From assembly GCA_963514095.1 (NCBI GenBank), contig OY741282.1:12734347-12798346 (forward strand): 64,000 bases of DNA, written 5' to 3'. Below are positions 13,501 to 24,700 of the stretch, piece by piece. This stretch comes from Eutrigla gurnardus (lineage: Eukaryota > Chordata > Actinopteri > Perciformes > Triglidae). A program made the translations under genes and the position numbers. The notes below the pieces were generated by a model, which did no database searches, had not been told where the DNA came from, and saw only the letters and a list, made by a program, of their open reading frames with translations. Every line of letters starts with the position of its first letter. The first letter of the stretch is position 1.

Positions 13501-16500
13501 TACTTTAAGCTTAAGTTAAATAGGGAACAGACTGTGACCAACACATTTAAAAAGGCATGACCTGAACATCAATTATTAATATCTGTGGGTGAAATCAAAT
13601 TACTGAATGTTCCTTGTGACATGGGGAGGATCAAGTCCTGCTTTTTTATAGCAGAGAGGAAAGAAAGGTTACCAACTGTCGAAAGTATCAGAGATGATGG
13701 AAAAACCATAAATCCAGTACAAAGTGACCTCTAATTATGGACCTCTAAATATTAAAGTGTACTTTCATCTAATCAAAGAGAAGGAAATAAAACTGAGGCC
13801 ACGCTGAGGTTGAACACATCCCTGCAAAACAAAAACAGTTTGCTTATTTATTACAGGTAGATTTACAAACCTTGCTCTGCATGCTGCGCAGCTCTTCACT
13901 GAGGTGACAGTTGACTTTAAGAAGCTGTTGAATTTTGGCTTCTGATGCAGTGAGAGCAGTCTTCACCTCCATAAATTCCTGGACTGTGATTGGCCCATCA
14001 GAGAGGTCAGATGACTCAGAGCTCTGCGGCAGAACATGTTACACATGATAGCATTTGATCAGTTGAAAAAGTCAAGATGTTCTACAAAATAGCTGAGGAG
14101 AGTACAGTAGCAGGTTCCAACATGTAATTACCTTGGTCCTCCCATCATGGCAGCTGTCCCCACAGGTGGCCTCCTGCACTGGATCTTCATCTGATGCCAC
14201 ACTGTCGTAATCGGGCTGGTCATTGTCCTGGCTCTCACTGTTATGGCGACTGTCTATTCCCTGAAGGATCAGCTCCACATTCTCTGCAGACAAACCACCA
14301 GATCCAAGCATCAGAGATCAAACAAGCCCTGCTGGCTACAGACGGCAGTATAAACCAAACAGCTAATAATGTTTTATTTTCATTTACTGAATCCAAAAAT
14401 CAGGACTAGCTCCTCTTTGTTATACCCCCAAAAATCTAAAAGTCTGTGATGTGGTTTGCTATAATTTACAAAATGCAGGAGCCATGTGTTTTGCACTGTT
14501 TCTGCACAGGTATCAGTACATATGGTCTACATTGTGATTGTGACCTATATAGCTGAGCCCACATGTTCCACATTTATATGCAAAATTTAAAAAATGTTAG
14601 GCTTTCTTCACTGCTTTTTTCTTCTGTATGAATGCTAATGAACACATTTACTGCAATATAAACATTAATACAACCCAAAAGTATATTAGCAAGGGAATTT
14701 AAGGTGTGCTAAAATAAAAACTGAAAGATATATTGTACCTTTGGGACTGTCGCAGGAATTACCCCACTGCCGCCGTTTCGCATCAGTGAGAATATCAATA
14801 ACCAGGGTGGCAAACTCATGAGCACTAAACCTTGCCAATTTTTGACGACCCTGAGAATGCACATGTATCAAAACACAAAGGCCTCACTGTTATGTCCTGT
14901 ATTCACACAACAAACCAAAGCTTAATCACGGGGCAACAATGGTGCAATCACTCGCCTGGTTTCTGGTCGATGAGTACTCTGGATTGACAGGCAGAAAAGG
15001 AACAACTGTCGTGTCTGTAACGAGTGTGCTGTGGTTCTGCGTAGCCAACCACACTAAAAAAGCACAAGAGATATATATTGAATTCAAATGCATGTATAAA
15101 AAGCATTATATACTGTTTTTTCTTTTTACAATTCTTGCAGTTTGACCTGCGTCCGTTTCTCTTCTGTCAACTTCATCGTAAACATCCATGGCAAGCTCTT
15201 CAAACTGATGGTTACTTAGCTGGAACACAAATAAAGCAGAAGTCCTCGTTCATCTTCTTAAAATAACAGATGAGCAACTGAATGTGGATCCATGTACAAA
15301 TGTCTCACCGACTGGAGCTTCTTCTTTGCAGCTTTTGCAAACTCTGACAAATCTAGGCTGCTTTGGGCAAAAAAAATCAAACTGATCATTTTTCTGCTAT
15401 CAAAATTCGACACAAACAAAAAAGGACAACCAATGGCAAAACATACTTACTTATTTCTTATCCATCAAAAGAATGCAGCATAGGGGAAATAAATTATTTT
15501 TAATACAACATATATCAATATATAGCATTGACAAGTAGTCTGTCCGAACTGACTGTATAACTTGGAACCCTGTGTATTACATGATCTCCATTTTTTTTTT
15601 TACCAAAAGATACTAAACGATTAACGCCTTCTGGTTGTATGCCTCCGCCAACTAGTCAAGCTGAAAATTACATCCGTGTCTGTAAAAAATGTCACGACTC
15701 CATCATTATATCTGGACACAAGGTCACAGTGACCTTAACGTTTGACCACCAAAATCAGAATCAGTTCTTCCTCGAGTCAAGTTGGAAGTTTGTGCCATAT
15801 GTAACGGAAAAATGGACTGGACGGACGGATGGACAATGCAAAAACATCATAATAAAAACGGCTATTACCTGTCTGCCATCTGTGGAATGATGAAGTGTTG
15901 ACCGTTTCTGTGATCTACAACAAAACAAGGACAGGACAGTGAGCAACTATCATGGATATTTAAACAAAAAAAAAAAAAACATTGGCGCTCGAATGCCATG
16001 CAGCAGTTATGTGGCCTTACCTGGTCTTCTTCCACAAAGGTAAAATGTTAAGCGATCAGTGAGTTCATACTGTATCTCCACTAGCCTCTCTGCCAGATCC
16101 TGATGCCCAGCTTGTCTGCACAGATAAGGAACAAAAGGTCATGTTTCAGAAACAGGACACCGTGCTAAGGCTAGAGAATGCTTAATCTATGTAAAAATGG
16201 TGTGTACCACAATACATTTTTAATCTAATCTAGAGTACGAAGTTCATTTGATAACTCAGTTTGAGTCAAGTTAGCCGACTATGGTGACCAGTATCTTTAT
16301 TTTTTTATTTCTAGGTTTTGTTTAAAATATTTCAGTAGTTGAGCTGATTCACAGATTTGTGCCCTTCCTCCCCTGCCTCAGCTAGTCATACTCTTATTGA
16401 ATTACTCAGACTCGGACAGATTGCCACTGTGTCTGTGTCTAATGTTCCTTGTCGTGCAAGTCAAGCTGAATAGTTCAGCCATTTCAGCTGTTTTCCCCCC

Positions 16501-19500
16501 AAGTTTCGAACTACATCTTTTCTACCAGTTCTTGTCCATTTTTGTTTACCTTCTGTCTGTTTCCTTTTAGGTCATCATGTGCAGAATGCTCTCATCAACA
16601 CCAAAATATATGAATAGTACACTATTTATACACAGCCTCTTTATAGAATACAATTGGATTTAATCAAGAAAGGATGTGTATCATTTCCTGCCACCAGTGA
16701 GCTGGGCTGCATCTGTTAAGGCGATGCTTGCAGCAACACTAAAGGTGAGGTGAGTCATGCAAACAGTAAAACTGCTGCCCATGTTTTAAATAGCCAACAT
16801 TGTAAGATTATACCAGAGTTCACGAGAAAGAAATCAAATTACATAGCCTTGATACAGACTTCCTAACAAATAACTAAAACATATGGCTTAGCTACGAATT
16901 AAAAACACAAGCCAGTGTTGAATTAAACGTGTGCGCCCTGTTTACCTTGCATAATCGATGGGGGTCTTTCCACTGGAGTCCAGAGCCCCGGGATCAGCTC
17001 CATAGACTGCCAACAGTTCTGCTTGTAACATTTGTCCTGCTTTTGCTGCTATGTGTAGTGGAGTGTTTCCTTTCTCCTGTTATCCACAAAAAAACAACAC
17101 AATTATGATGCATTAGTATAATTTCAACCTCAAATACGTGCTTTTTTTTTTTTATTCCACTACACTTACTGGATGAAAGAAGTTGGCCTGTGCTCCCAGA
17201 GATAAGAGTCTTAGGCAGGTCTCCAGGTTTCCCGTCCGAACACTGGAGTGGAGTTGCTGAAAGGACATCGACAAGTACTTTGATTGTGAATTTGATTGTA
17301 AAGTGCATTCACAACTCACTAGCTACACCTGCCCAGAACTGAGTGACATGAAGGAATTTTCCTGCCAGAAATATAATTTGGATAAAACGCAATATAACTG
17401 CAAGTAATGGATACACCAGGGCCATCATGTTTAAATGTGCACAGATAGAACAGATCTGGTGTTACTGTGCATATGATCCAGCTTCCCTTAAAATATTTGC
17501 AAGGAATAATACAGAATAATTCAGAGTCCAAATCCAAGAATACACTTGAGGTCAGAAAGGCTATACTATATGATAGTCCCAGCAGTATGTCACATATCAA
17601 GATTAAACACCAAAAACCAGTCGCTGCACAATGGTAAAGCAAGTGAATGCAATGTGTGCTGTTTCATTTTCATTTTATCACATTCACATAAGACAATGCT
17701 GGGTTATTATTATATCTAAAAAAAAGTTCAAAATCAAAAAAATAATTTAAAGACGTTAACAATAAATCAAAAACAGAGCCATTTCTCACCTTACTGAGGT
17801 CTTTTGCTGTTACACTGTCATCCTCCCGACAAGGCATCCGATGGACATACACCAGCATCTGGTATTTGGCTTTGATGAACTCGGTCTTGTTGGGACTGGG
17901 AACAACAAACAAGATGCTGGCATCTAAAAAGCAGGAACACTGAACATCTGGACCACCATTGCTATGTTCAAGTGACTACCACTTCACAAAATCAATTCTC
18001 AGACAGAGAACATTACAGTCTACTTATTTAGTAGGGAAGCCATCAACAAAGCTTAACAATGTGATTACTATTAATAAACAATGACAAAACTCCAGACCAT
18101 GTCCTCTTTCCTTATTTGTGAACTCCCAACTCAATTGTTCCTGTACTATCAAGAACACAATTCTTGAGAAGGGATCTGTTTTTCACACCTGGAACTATCC
18201 TACAGGAACTAAATTTATTCTGGGTTCCTATAGTCAAAACACAGGTTTAGTTCATGGTTTCCTCAAAAAACTCTTAGTCTCTTAGGAAAGTTCCTCCATT
18301 GGAAACACCCAATAAGACAGCGTTCAACATGAAAGCTTTATTTGGGATTGAGAGTAGCTGCTTCTGTTTTGTGCAATGCGTATTCGCTTTCTGTTTTTTG
18401 TCTGTTGCTCTGACTGTGAGGGTTCAGCATGGCTGTGTTTATATGTGGCCGACTGTTTATCTTTACTGCACCAGCCAGACAGCAGACCGGCCTAGTGTTT
18501 ATACCTGGCAGCGAACGTAAGTGACCACATCACATCACCCATTTTGTTTTGTTTTTTGTTATGTCTTCTGAATTACAGTGAATACTGTTTGTTTAAAAAA
18601 GCATTCACGAAAAAAAAAGTCAAGGCTGAATAAACCCTTTAAAAATCACAGATTTTAAAAAGAAATCATACTATTGAATAATCATTCATCAGTGAATCAC
18701 CAAAATGGTCTAATCAATCCTATATAGATAACATAAGTAGTAGTAGTAGTAGTATTTTTAATTGAACATTGATTTTGTTGTGTATTTTCACATCTGCATG
18801 TCATCTGACCGAGTCACTGAATGTCTTAGTTACTTGAAGCCATGAGTCATGTTTATCATTGTATGCATGTTCACTGACCTAAATATCAAGCTGAAATGAA
18901 ACATTAACCCTTTTAGATCACATCCTCAGTCATATGGTGCACCTAAACAACCACAAAAAGATCTATTTCTTTGTATTTTTTATATCAAAACCCAATATTT
19001 TGTGTATTAATATATATCAAATATCACGTGCACTTACATCCCTTAGTATCAACCAATAATATCATAAAATTCATCCATCAATCAGTCGGCATTGCACATA
19101 ACAAGAGACGGCCGTGAGCTTATCTTTCCAACGACCAAATCAAATTCCACCCATCTCAACGTTTAACTACAAAAATGGATGATGCCAACATCACTATTCA
19201 GCCTTGATGTAACCACATTGTTAAGAACACTTACTGAACTCTGTCTTGGGGGTTGGCTTTACGCTTCCCACTCACGGACGAGGAAGGATCCAGAAGGCTG
19301 TGCTCCCATATGGAATTAGCTCCATTGCCATACAGTGTCTGGACCATCTGCAACACAAAACCACATAACAGTTTACTTCATCTGGTCACTTGATGGTGTG
19401 CCTGATTATGTAAACCACAATGTCACACTTGAACACAGATTCTCCCCCATTTGCATCTGGGTGAGTTGTTGCATGTGTGTGTGAGGGGGGTGGAGGTCAG

Positions 19501-20246
19501 TGTCCCCATCTCCTCACCTGTGACTGGGAGGGTGGCCATGGAGAATGAGACAGATGCCGGACCTGAGAGCTATGTCGCCCCAGACCTCGATGGATGCTGC
19601 AGCACTCATCGCAGATCAACACTCCCCTGTTAACAGAGGCCCAGCGTGGCTCTAGGATGAGACACAGACGTTTAACCCAGCAGCCCAACGTTTGTTTACA
19701 CACAACCCTTAAACTGAAGCGTTTATCCTGCATGACTAACACATCCTAACCGGGGTGTTCGCTATGGGACAGCCACAGATTAACACCTCGGGTTGCTTCC
19801 TAGTCTCTTCGACACATCCTTAAAATGCCGTCAACATTAGCTACATGTTATCAGCAAATTAGTCCGAGCGAGCTTGCTAATTGAAGTGGTTCGGCTAGCC
19901 CAGAATTACCGCTCGACCAGTATAAACCTTCATTCAAGGCAATTCACAGCAAAGAGTTTCAGAGCCAGACAAGTTAATGTGATTTCATAGACGCTACGTA
20001 TTTTGTTCACAAGTGTTTCCGGAAGAAGCACATTTAGCATACCGACCGTTACAGCTATCTATCGAGGTAGCTACTAATCGGTTTATCGGCGTTTGGTAAC
20101 GTTAACTGAGGGGGGCTAGCTTACTGGACCCAAGTTGCAATAGAGGCTAGCTGGTTAGCTTGGCAGCTAAAAGCTAGCTTATTTGACATCATACCCGGAG
20201 CACTGCAATCAGCGCAGACCTCTCGGCTTCGCACTCGCTTTGACAT
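7510..20246 (-). CDS. git2: ARF GTPase-activating protein GIT2, 20 coding exons
   Basis: Scaffold that turns off Arf GTPases and binds PIX and paxillin at focal adhesions. Exons in order: 20195-20246, 19518-19651, 19235-19347, 17790-17895, 17170-17256, 16946-17076, 16021-16115, 15869-15914, 15309-15360, 15147-15219, 14956-15053, 14739-14850, 14132-14283, 13871-14023, 11782-11991, 11546-11635 (optional), 10847-10929, 9777-9932, 7932-7995, 7510-7719. The sum is 738 aa with the cassette exon and 708 without; human GIT2 is 759. Residues 1-135 form the ArfGAP domain, with zinc ligands C11, C14, C31 and C34 (CX2CX16CX2C) and arginine finger R39. Ankyrin repeats follow (about 136-235). Two Spa2-type motifs lie near 280-360 (LAMDVYDEV; QKLARFSAHEFATLVIDIL), then a coiled coil near 420-480. 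The C-terminus is a paxillin-binding helical bundle ending in TTKENNN. GIT2 rather than GIT1 is chosen from SVNRG, SQVRHL, AHEFATLVIDI and the C-terminal TKENNN. The intron after exon 11 has a GC donor. Confidence 0.96.
10012..10082. mobile_element. 37-bp retrotransposon scrap with 17-bp target duplication
   Basis: The 17 bases at 10012-10028 (starting GGGTTTCTGTAC) recur exactly at 10066-10082. Between them lie 37 bases containing CCATTTTCTACCGCTTATCC, a word I recognise from widespread fish interspersed repeats. This is the footprint of a very short insertion within git2 intron 18 (between exons 17 and 18). Confidence 0.75.
11546..11635 (-). CDS. git2: git2 cassette exon (30 codons)
   Basis: Part of git2, listed separately because it is easy to miss: it lies in a short frame and has a weak splice donor (AGG then GTTAAG). 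Read in phase 0 it starts IGRG and contains SSLPTFPSSLSWSWDE, which lines up closely with human GIT2 IGRS...SSLPSFPSTLSWSRDE. It is a multiple of three with phase 0 on both sides, so it can be skipped without breaking the frame. The same region is alternatively spliced in mammalian GIT2. Confidence 0.85.
15615..15855. repeat. Fish interspersed repeat in git2 intron 8
   Basis: Contains the words GCCTCCGCCAA, AAGGTCACAGTGACCTTAAC, TTTGACCACCAAAATC and GGACGGACGGATGGACAA. From memory these belong to a very abundant non-autonomous repeat of percomorph fish genomes. It ends about 14 bases from the donor site of git2 exon 8. Family name not assigned. Confidence 0.6.
18737..18754. repeat. Short TAG trinucleotide repeat
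   Basis: Six tandem AGT/TAG units in git2 intron 3. Small and of no evident function. Confidence 0.7.
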
Positions 20247-21741
20247 CCCTCGGTGTAAATCCGCGGAGTGCAGTGAAGACAGACGTTTGAACGATACGTT
20301 GCTACACAGCTGGATAAAGACGAGACAGGAGGACCGCCCGCCCTAGCGGATTGTATTCACCGATTCGGGCGAAGTAACTGTGTTCGTCTGCCCCCCTCCC
20401 CTTCTGTTGAACAAAGCAGTGTCCCGTTCCAACACGCACGCAGCCTCCTTGGTGCCTCCTCGCCCCCTTCCCTCCTTGTTTCCTTGATGTCTCCCCTATG
20501 CAACTACGGTATATCGTCCAACTTATTGCTGATAAGGGGCTGTTTGCTAGTTGCTTTGTGTAGAATACTGTATGTGGATGGAGTCTATGTTGGGAATATC
20601 TGATAAAAAATAAAGAAACTTCTCCTTAACTATCTTTAACTCTATAAGTTTATTAGTTTACTCTCAGTTAATCATATTTGATTTGATCGCCCTGATTTCA
20701 CTGCACGCTCTGTACAAAAACACTTATTCTAGATTTCACTGCCTACTTGAAGTTACTTCAAGGTGATTCATTCATATTGGGCTACTTCCAGGATAATATA
20801 GCAGTCATAAAGAATCCGATATTTTCCTCTCTTCAATCTGTCATTGGACCAATCAAAGAGGCAAAGTTCACCCAGCCCAACACCAATCTGAAAAGCTTTT
20901 TTTCTAGCATTTACATTTTTCATTTGGGTTATCATTGTGAGAGTTTTCCCTTGTTTTAAGGTGGGGGTTTTCAGTTTATACCAAATGTGATCAACACCTG
21001 AGAGACCAGAGTATTAGTGGGTGATATGCAGTTCAGCCTATACTGTCTAAGGATGTAGGCCTTTGTGATCAATAATGAGCAGGACTGACAATTATATGGT
21101 ATTGTTGGATTTTAATTATCAATGTGATGAAGACATTTGATTTATCTCACATTTAGTTTAATTATATGCCCATTATGAATATTCTACAATATAATGACAC
21201 AATATAACATATAGACGTCACATGGTATTACACTATACCTTATAAGAATAAACAAGATAATAAGATGACCTGACTATATTGTGGGGAGATTGTATGCGAA
21301 TGCATTATATAATGTTCCCTGTTATTCTCTTAACTTTCTGTGGTGTAATTATGATAATTAATTTAATGAGGCCTTGATTCATTCGGCTCATTAACGTTAC
21401 TATCATATGTGTAAATCAGGATCTGTAGCTTGTATGGATTGTGTAATTTTTTTAAAAATGAAACACCAAAACAATCCAAACACAAGTAAACAGGCGCGCG
21501 TCCAGGGAGCGCAGGGTACGTGTAGGTGTCGGCGTCGCATGGCTTAATGTATGGGCTACTGTGACTTTAAAGGGGTGTTGGTTCGCGGAGAGGTAACAGA
21601 TAGGTTTAATTTCATCGCCGAGAACACATCGCACATCCCGGAGCCTCTCCGCCTCTGAACCCGCGTTGTCTCCACCGCGTCCAAGAAGACATTCTCCCAG
21701 GAAAAGCCGTGCGTCGCAGCCGCTACACCCTTCCCGGAGCG
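20247..21741. promoter_or_regulatory. Divergent region between git2 and sgsm1
   Basis: Upstream sequence of both git2 (minus) and sgsm1 (plus). The git2 side (20247-20480) is GC-rich with CCGCCCGCCC-like and C-rich boxes, as for a TATA-less housekeeping promoter. The sgsm1 side (about 21480-21741) is also GC/CpG-rich and should contain its 5' UTR. Between them (20500-21470) the DNA is AT-rich, and I see nothing coding in it. The start codons are about 1.5 kb apart, so a single shared core promoter is not indicated. Confidence 0.5.
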
Positions 21742-24700
21742 ATGGGAGGTAGGGCCTATACCGCCGCCGTTATTATTTTCCTGTCGTGAGCACTGTCATC
21801 ATTGATTTCCCCACACAGGCGATCTGATCAGCATATTCATCATGTTTTCTCCCGTGACAGAGGCCGAGACGCGTCAGAAATTGCTGCGCAATGTGAAGAA
21901 AGAGGTTCGTCGCGTTTTGATTTTCTTTCTCGCGTAATCACAGTTGATGTTTAGTGGCGCTGTATGTGTGTATGTGTGTGTGTGTATGTATGTGTCCGTG
22001 TGTTCATCGGGTGTGAGCCACGACTACGCCACAGGCCTGTGTATCCACAAAACTGACCGTTTATTATAATAAAAAAAGGGTTGCAATTAGGCTGCCAATA
22101 AAAGGCCATGTTTTGGACTGCTGACATACTGGCGTAAGATGATTGTGATGATGGTGATGGCGATGGTGATGATGACAGTGGTGATGATGATGGTGGTGGT
22201 GATGATTTTGTATCAGGTGTGGGGGAAAAAAACACATCTAAGAAGTCGTGCACATATTTATTTGTTTCTATTCGTGGAGAACAGTTTTCTTATATCTTAT
22301 ATATATATAGAAATCATGGTTGGCATTAGTTTCACTGGCATATTTGTGTTCAATTAAATGCAAGTCCAACCCAAGCATGATAATTATTCCTGAATTATCA
22401 GCCATTTGGATATTAATCTCCATGGAAATGAAATATGTTACACCTCAGAGTCTTCCAAAACTGCTCAGGGACTCCACCAGTCCCTCGGGGGGAGAGAGAA
22501 AACAGGATGTTTTATTCATTCCCGAGGAAAGACGGGTGCTTCCATTCTTATCGTGTCCATGCTCCCCCTCACCTGTGACTCATTGCCTCTCAAACATCCA
22601 TGTCTCTGGAGCGAGACCCTGCAGCAAGGAGGGGATTCAAAACACAGCATCCAACAATAGCAATAATGGATTCATATCGTCGTGCATCTGCAATGATGTG
22701 ATTCTGGACTCGTGTTTGAACAATAAGTGGGGACGTAAATGTGAAGAAGATGCTCATCATAATTATGACAGGACTATTAGAGTACACATTTTTCTCATTC
22801 TACTGCACTGCACTGTTGTTACATTGCTTATCAAAACACATACGTGACATTTTCCTACATTTGCTACAAGCAATGCTCACTTCAGTCAAATTTCAACCTT
22901 GGAAATGCTATTCATTGATGATGATGATGAGGATGATGATCATGCCAACAGGAATGACAACAAACCATATAAAAGAGCTGACATTTTGCCTTAAAAAGAA
23001 GCCTTTATGTTAGAAACATGTTATTAGGATGTGTTTAAGTGTAAGAAAGAGTGTGACTCGTATAGGAATGGAGGATATTTTGGCCCCTGTTTCATCGTGA
23101 CACCGTTCTCCCTCTTCATGAAGGTGCCTTACTTAATGCACGTGTTATGGTTTTGAAAGAATCCACTCTTTGTGGTGCTCGTAGATGCAGGTGTGCATGC
23201 CAGAGGGTATGTAGCGAGCCAGACGGATGAGTAAACAATAAATGAATAATTTGGCCTGTATGTTATTCGCATGAATGTGTTTGTGGTTTGCTCATCATTT
23301 ACCGCTCGTAACTTATTATCATTGCTGTCTGTTGTGCTTCGTGTTTGGACTCCCTGTCACCTTATGCAACGGTGTCAAACAGATTGTCCTCATCCTGTAC
23401 CTTTCTCTCTTAGGTGAAACAAATTATGGAGGAGGCAGTAACGAGGAAATTTGTGCACGCAGACAGCAGCCACATCATATCCTTCTGCGGTAAATGTGTT
23501 TTGTGATTACATTGCACAATAAGCCATCTTTCTCTGGCAGGGTACAAAATGCACGGTAGACACTCAAGGCTTTTTTCCCCATTAGTTGCAATATTTGAAA
23601 GAAACTTGAGAATGGGTATCATAGACTAAAGAGAGATTTGAGAAAGTAAATAAGAGAGACTGTCATTTTGCACATTTTAGTATTCCTACTTGTGCCACTT
23701 TATTATTTTTTTAAATATTAAGGCTTGAGACTTTCACAAAAAGGAAATGCTCTCATGAGATAAAAACAATAATCAAGGGCAAGTATAAACAGTCAACATT
23801 TAGGAGACAAATCATGAATGACTTTAATTCAAAAACCAAACCAAATATCGGCTGCTGCTCTATGTGTTTGTGTGTGCAGCTGTGGTGGAGGCCTGCATGC
23901 TTCACGGACTGAAGCGACGTATTGCCGGCCTGCTGTGCAGTAACAAGGTCGCAGCGCTCTTTATGAAGGCGGCAAAAAGCTTTTCGCCCGCCGAGGAACT
24001 CTGCCACAAGGTCCAGGAGCTGGAACAAGTCATCGAAAACAGGTGAGACGTTAACCTCCGCCTGTGAGAGCTTAGTGACATGACATTTTTATTTGCTTCT
24101 TTTCTATTCTACTCTCCCATTTAGGTTCTCCTTTGGTGTCCCTTATGCCTTTTCCACTCTCGCAACCTATACAGACCTCTCATATGTCAGATTTATTTTC
24201 CGTTTTTCAGCAAGCAGAACAATTCTTCACTGAGTAATGACCGCAGTCGGCAATCCAAGTTGGGCAACCTCCCTCCTCAGGCACTGAAACACCTGTGGAT
24301 CCGGACTGCACTGATGGAGAAGCTCCTGGACAAGATCGTCCTGTACTTAGTGGAGAACAGCGGGTATTTATACATCATTCAATGCAATTCTAAGCTACCG
24401 ACTACAGAATATTATATCATTTAGTATTTCTCTTTAAGGACTGATTTACTGATCTTTTTCCGCAGTGCCTTCTACGAGAAAGAAGCCATGCTGATGGATC
24501 CTGTGGATGGACCAATTCTTGCATCTCTTTTGGGTATTTATAAACCACACCGACATAAACATGGACCACACTGAAACTCTATATTACTTATATTATTCTG
24601 AACCTAAAAGTAAGGAATTACTGATGAACCTTGTTCTACAGTCGGCCCTTGTGCTCTGGAGTACACCAAAGTAAAGACCGCAGACCATTTCTGGACAGAC

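Noticed and set aside
22320..22847. Plus-strand frame of 175 codons in sgsm1 intron 2
   Set aside because: No family resemblance, no splice context, overlapping frames equally open; a chance frame.
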